Shown here: positions 4,468 through 6,652 of the stretch, in pieces
Position numbering within the stretch: the first letter of the stretch is position 1
How the letters are laid out: every line of letters begins with the position of its first letter
Source of the DNA: Desulfitobacterium sp.
GTDB taxonomy: Bacteria > Bacillota > Desulfitobacteriia > Desulfitobacteriales > Desulfitobacteriaceae
Assembly (NCBI GenBank): GCA_012799495.1
Contig: JAAZLD010000015.1
Span: 1-6,652, forward strand
Length of the DNA stretch: 6,652 nt
Direction of reading: 5' to 3'
Made by a program: the position numbers and the translations under genes
Notes under the pieces: model-generated
Databases searched by the model: none
Told to the model about the DNA's origin: nothing
The model's input: only the letters and a program-made list of their open reading frames with translations

Positions 4468-4513
4468 GAATCCCTCTCTCTCCGCCATAAGCTTAACGAA
4501 GCAAAATTATTTA
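4468..4513 (+). repeat. Direct repeat C2: duplicated tRNA-Ser(GGA) 3' end
   Basis: Identical to 4306-4351 and offset by exactly 162 bp. It matches tRNA-Ser(GGA) rather than tRNA-Ser(TGA), so each site carries a copy of its own host tRNA end. After 4513 the sequence departs, but a related tail motif TGTATATTGGCAAATAGTGA reappears at 4542-4561, suggesting an older duplication altered by an insertion or rearrangement. Confidence 0.95.
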
Positions 4514-4573
4514 GATTTAAGAAGTGTAATTTTCCGTATTTTGTATATTGGCAAATAGTGAGTAAAGGAAAGT

Positions 4574-4612
4574 AAGCCAAGTTTGATTCTAAGTATTCGA
4601 CTTTGGCTTTTT
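4574..4612 (+). terminator. Rho-independent terminator after the tRNA-Ser(GGA) element
   Basis: AAGCCAAGT (4574-4582) pairs with ACTTTGGCTT (4600-4609) with one bulged T, and Ts follow to 4612, with TTTT again at 4614-4617. It closes the tRNA-Ser(GGA) unit downstream of the element. Its 3' arm overlaps the promoter of the SRP RNA. Confidence 0.8.
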
Positions 4613-4625
4613 ATTTTGTTATAAT
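4597..4625 (+). promoter_or_regulatory. Extended -10 promoter of the SRP RNA
   Basis: Perfect TATAAT (4620-4625) with extended TGT (4617-4619). A weak -35 (TCGACT, 4597-4602) lies 17 bp upstream, inside the preceding terminator hairpin. The spacing predicts initiation at G4632, exactly where the SRP RNA terminal helix begins. Confidence 0.75.
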
Positions 4626-4631
4626 TGATTT

Positions 4632-4903
4632 GGCCGTGCTAGATGGGGAGGTAGCGGATCCTTGTAACTCGCAATCCGCTTTAGCGAGATGGAATTCCTG
4701 CATGAGGGCAGCGTTTGTGGAGCCGGCCAGGGCTAATTGTGATGAGATCTGGGTCTTACGCAACAGAGCACTTCGAACCGTGTCAGGTCCTGACGGAAGC
4801 AGCACTAAGGAGTTAAACTTTGTGTGCCGTAAGGGTGCCTAGGTTGAGCAATGAATCCTGGATTCGTCCGGAAGCGTCTGTTCGAATAAAGGTGCACGGC
4901 CTT
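4632..4903 (+). ncRNA. ffs: Signal recognition particle RNA (large bacterial type, scRNA)
   Basis: An RNA of about 272 nt that, with Ffh, targets ribosomes making membrane proteins to the membrane. The ends form a perfect 8-bp helix, GGCCGTGC (4632-4639) with GCACGGCC (4894-4901). The 5' part closely follows the Bacillus-type Alu domain: GTGCTAGATGGGGAGGTAGC, then GCAATCCGC and GGAATTCC. The S domain has the conserved helix 8 core, GTGTCAGGTCC (4780-4790) and GGAAGCAGCACTAAG (from 4795). The apical tetraloop is TGAC (4791-4794) rather than the usual GGAA. Promoter and terminator flank it tightly. Short reading frames crossing this region on both strands are spurious. Confidence 0.95.
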
Positions 4904-4915
4904 AAATTTTAACAT

Positions 4916-4941
4916 AAAGGTGGTCTAGTACCATCTTTTTT
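4916..4941 (+). terminator. Rho-independent terminator of the SRP RNA
   Basis: The stem AAAGGTGGT (4916-4924) / ACCATCTTT (4930-4938), with one G-T pair and a 5-nt loop, continues into Ts to 4941. It lies 12 bp after the SRP RNA 3' end. Confidence 0.85.
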
Positions 4942-5035
4942 CTACATTTATTTTAGATTTTACTGTTATTACTTTATTTTTAACTGTTTAATTACTTAGC
5001 TATATTAACTATTAATTATTAATTATTTACTATTT
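4942..5035 (+). other. AT-rich gap upstream of dnaX
   Basis: A 94-bp stretch, almost all A and T, with tandem-like ATTAATTATTAATTATT (5011-5027). It must hold the dnaX promoter if the SRP terminator is efficient, but the composition gives many weak boxes and none stands out. No reading frame or RNA is apparent. Confidence 0.5.
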
Positions 5036-5048
5036 AAGGTGGGAGACC

Positions 5049-6652
5049 ATGGCCTATTTAGCTTTGTACCGAGAGTGGAGACCAACAAAATTTCAAGAAA
5101 TGGTAGGTCAAGAGCATGTGACCAAAACCTTAGCTAATGCTATCCAACAAGGTAAGGTTGCTCATGCTTATTTATTTAGTGGACCACGGGGAACTGGTAA
5201 AACCACAGCAGCTAAGATTATGGCCAAAGCACTGAACTGTGAACAGCTTACAGGGGCTGAACCTTGTAATGAGTGTTCTTCCTGCCTTAGTATTAATCAA
5301 GGTAACGCAATGGAAGTTATGGAAATCGATGCTGCATCTAATAGGGGTATAGATGAAATCCGTGATTTAAGAGAAAAAGTACGTCTCAGTGCCGGTGAAC
5401 GCAGATATAAAGTCTATATAATTGATGAAGTACATATGCTCACTACGGAAGCTTTCAACGCTTTATTGAAAACATTAGAAGAACCACCAGAGCGAGTAAT
5501 ATTTATTTTAGCTACTACTGAAGTTCATAAAATTCCTTTAACTATACTTTCTCGTGTGCAGCGTTTTGAATTTCACCGTATATCTATAGATAAAATTCAA
5601 AGTCATTTGGAAAAAGTATGTCTGTCAATTGGACGGGATGTAGAACCCGAAGCTATACAGATTATTGCCCAAAAATCCGAAGGGGGATTAAGGGATGCAC
5701 TGAGCATATTAGATCAGTGTTTATTATTAGATGGCAAACTCGGTGTTAAGCAAGTTTACCAGGTTCTTGGTATGGTGGGAGAAGAGTTTTGTGCCAAGCT
5801 AGTAGATCGTTTAATAGTTCAAGATTATGCCCAAACTCTTGAACATCTAGCAGAAGGAATCAATCAGGGAATGGATCCCCGTCAGGTTATTAGAGAACTT
5901 TTAGATTATTTACGACAAGGATTACTCTATATAGCTACGAGCCAGTTTACCCAAACTGCACCCCACCTTCAAGAAAAATTAGTAGAACAATGTCAACAGA
6001 TAGGTCTTAAGAAAATTTTAAAATGGATAAGTATTTTATTACAAGGTGAAGGTCAACTAAAGTTTGCGACAAATGCTCGTTTAGCTGCTGAACTTTTATT
6101 AGTCCAGGTTATTTATGATTCTAATGAAAATACATCCGAAGATATAGCGGAAGTTAGTCAAAAGTTGCAGGAACTAGAGGATAATATCAAGAATCTATCA
6201 ATGATAAGCACTCAAGAAAAATACCCTATAAAAAATAAGAGAAGCTCTCAAGTAAATTATCATACACAAGAAAATACTTTTCTAGATCAGGTAAAGGCTC
6301 CTCTTAATAAACCCGATAAAAAAGAAAACCTTCCTAATAAGCCAGCAAATGACACCCTTAAGACTGCTCCAGTAAGCCAAAGAGAAAATAGAGGCTTAAC
6401 TCTTGAAGTGATTGAAAATCGCTGGCCAGAAGTTTTGGAGGAAGTAAATAAGATTAAGAAATCCACCCATGCTTTTTTAATGGAAGGAAGACCTTGTGAA
6501 TTGACAGGTAATAAATTGGTTATTGTATTTAAAGATGGTCTATCTTTCCATAAAGATAAGGTTAACCAGAAAGAAAACAAAGAAACTATCGAGAAAGTAC
6601 TGGAAAATATTTTTGGCTCATCATTACAGCTGTCTAGTATTTTGGAAAGCGA
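5049..6652 (+). CDS. dnaX: DNA polymerase III subunits gamma/tau (3' end outside window)
   Basis: The clamp-loader ATPase that loads the beta sliding clamp and, as tau, tethers polymerase. The first 534 codons are present and open to the window edge. The start ATG 5049 follows AAGGTGGGAG (5036-5045), and the N-terminus MAYLALYREWRP is typical. AAA+ motifs are complete: Walker A GPRGTGKT (45-52), the zinc-binding cysteines 64, 73, 76 and 79, Walker B VYIIDE (122-127), sensor 1 LATTE (154-158), the arginine-finger motif SRV with Arg169 (usually SRC), and sensor 2 GGLRDALSILDQ (212-223). The clamp-loader collar follows to about residue 370. A polar, Lys/Asn/Gln-rich linker (about 380-445) leads into the tau-specific region. 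Possible -1 frameshift sites occur in the linker. recR or a YbaB-family gene often follows dnaX but is not in view. Confidence 0.97.
   Translation, partial: MAYLALYREWRPTKFQEMVGQEHVTKTLANAIQQGKVAHAYLFSGPRGTGKTTAAKIMAKALNCEQLTGAEPCNECSSCLSINQGNAMEVMEIDAASNRGIDEIRDLREKVRLSAGERRYKVYIIDEVHMLTTEAFNALLKTLEEPPERVIFILATTEVHKIPLTILSRVQRFEFHRISIDKIQSHLEKVCLSIGRDVEPEAIQIIAQKSEGGLRDALSILDQCLLLDGKLGVKQVYQVLGMVGEEFCAKLVDRLIVQDYAQTLEHLAEGINQGMDPRQVIRELLDYLRQGLLYIATSQFTQTAPHLQEKLVEQCQQIGLKKILKWISILLQGEGQLKFATNARLAAELLLVQVIYDSNENTSEDIAEVSQKLQELEDNIKNLSMISTQEKYPIKNKRSSQVNYHTQENTFLDQVKAPLNKPDKKENLPNKPANDTLKTAPVSQRENRGLTLEVIENRWPEVLEEVNKIKKSTHAFLMEGRPCELTGNKLVIVFKDGLSFHKDKVNQKENKETIEKVLENIFGSSLQLSSILES
6230..6238 (+). 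promoter_or_regulatory. Candidate -1 programmed frameshift site in dnaX
   Basis: The heptamer A AAA AAT (6230-6236) is in frame with codons Lys395 and Asn396. A -1 slip would make TAA (6236-6238) the next codon, giving a 396-residue gamma-like product that ends just after the clamp-loader domains. The 4-bp inverted repeat GAGA/TCTC follows at 6239-6249. No Shine-Dalgarno stimulator is evident. AAT is a poorer slip codon than the AAG of E. coli dnaX, so this is tentative. Confidence 0.3.

Noticed and set aside
4380..4580. Minus-strand reading frame of 66 codons across element copy C
   Set aside because: It is antisense to the non-coding core and the duplicated tRNA end, with no recognisable domain or initiation signal.
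4603..4842. Short reading frames on both strands at 4603-4842 and 4611-4805
   Set aside because: They lie almost wholly inside the SRP RNA, whose structure and conservation explain the sequence.
6287..6580. Minus-strand reading frame of 97 codons inside dnaX
   Set aside because: It lies opposite the well-supported dnaX frame, with no family match and no ribosome site; it is a shadow frame.

Overview
The window looks like chromosome from a low-GC, Gram-positive, endospore-forming anaerobe of the Firmicutes (Clostridia sensu lato, possibly a Peptococcaceae-like lineage). This rests on AT-rich coding sequence, GGAGG-type ribosome binding sites, tRNA genes with encoded CCA, a Bacillus/Clostridium-type long SRP RNA with an Alu domain, a Spo0E-like sporulation phosphatase, and the order gyrA - pdxT-like - serS - tRNA cluster - tadA - SRP RNA - dnaX. 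The lineage is inferred, not proven. All convincing genes are on the + strand.

Left third (1-2551): the 3' end of gyrA (C-terminal beta-pinwheel and acidic tail), a short divergent PdxT-like glutaminase with no pdxS partner beside it, and a complete serS. No terminator is visible between them, so they may be co-transcribed.

Middle (2552-4631): a translation-centred cluster. It holds three tRNA-Ser genes (anticodons TGA, CGA, GGA), a tRNA-Arg (CCT), the tRNA adenosine deaminase gene tadA and a 56-codon Spo0E-like gene with its own promoter and a perfect Spo0A-box heptamer upstream. The outstanding feature is a GC-rich 80-bp core found downstream of both tRNA-Ser(TGA) and tRNA-Ser(GGA). In each case the core is followed by a second copy of that tRNA's own 3' end (T-loop half, acceptor strand, CCA) plus tail sequence, with a period of exactly 162 bp at both sites. 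At tRNA-Ser(CGA) only an inverted T-arm sequence follows the terminator, with no core. The core can form a hairpin, and its right end reads like a tRNA-Ser D-arm joined to the T-arm half. It looks like a small non-coding, tRNA-Ser-associated repeat or mobile element.

Right third (4620-6652): an extended -10 promoter, the SRP RNA (scRNA/ffs), its terminator, an AT-rich gap, and the first 534 codons of dnaX. This dnaX has intact AAA+ motifs, and a possible -1 frameshift site in the linker would give a gamma-like short form.

Functionally the window joins DNA topology and replication (GyrA, DnaX), serine decoding (SerRS with three of its tRNA substrates), wobble editing (TadA), protein targeting (SRP RNA) and sporulation control (Spo0E-like).
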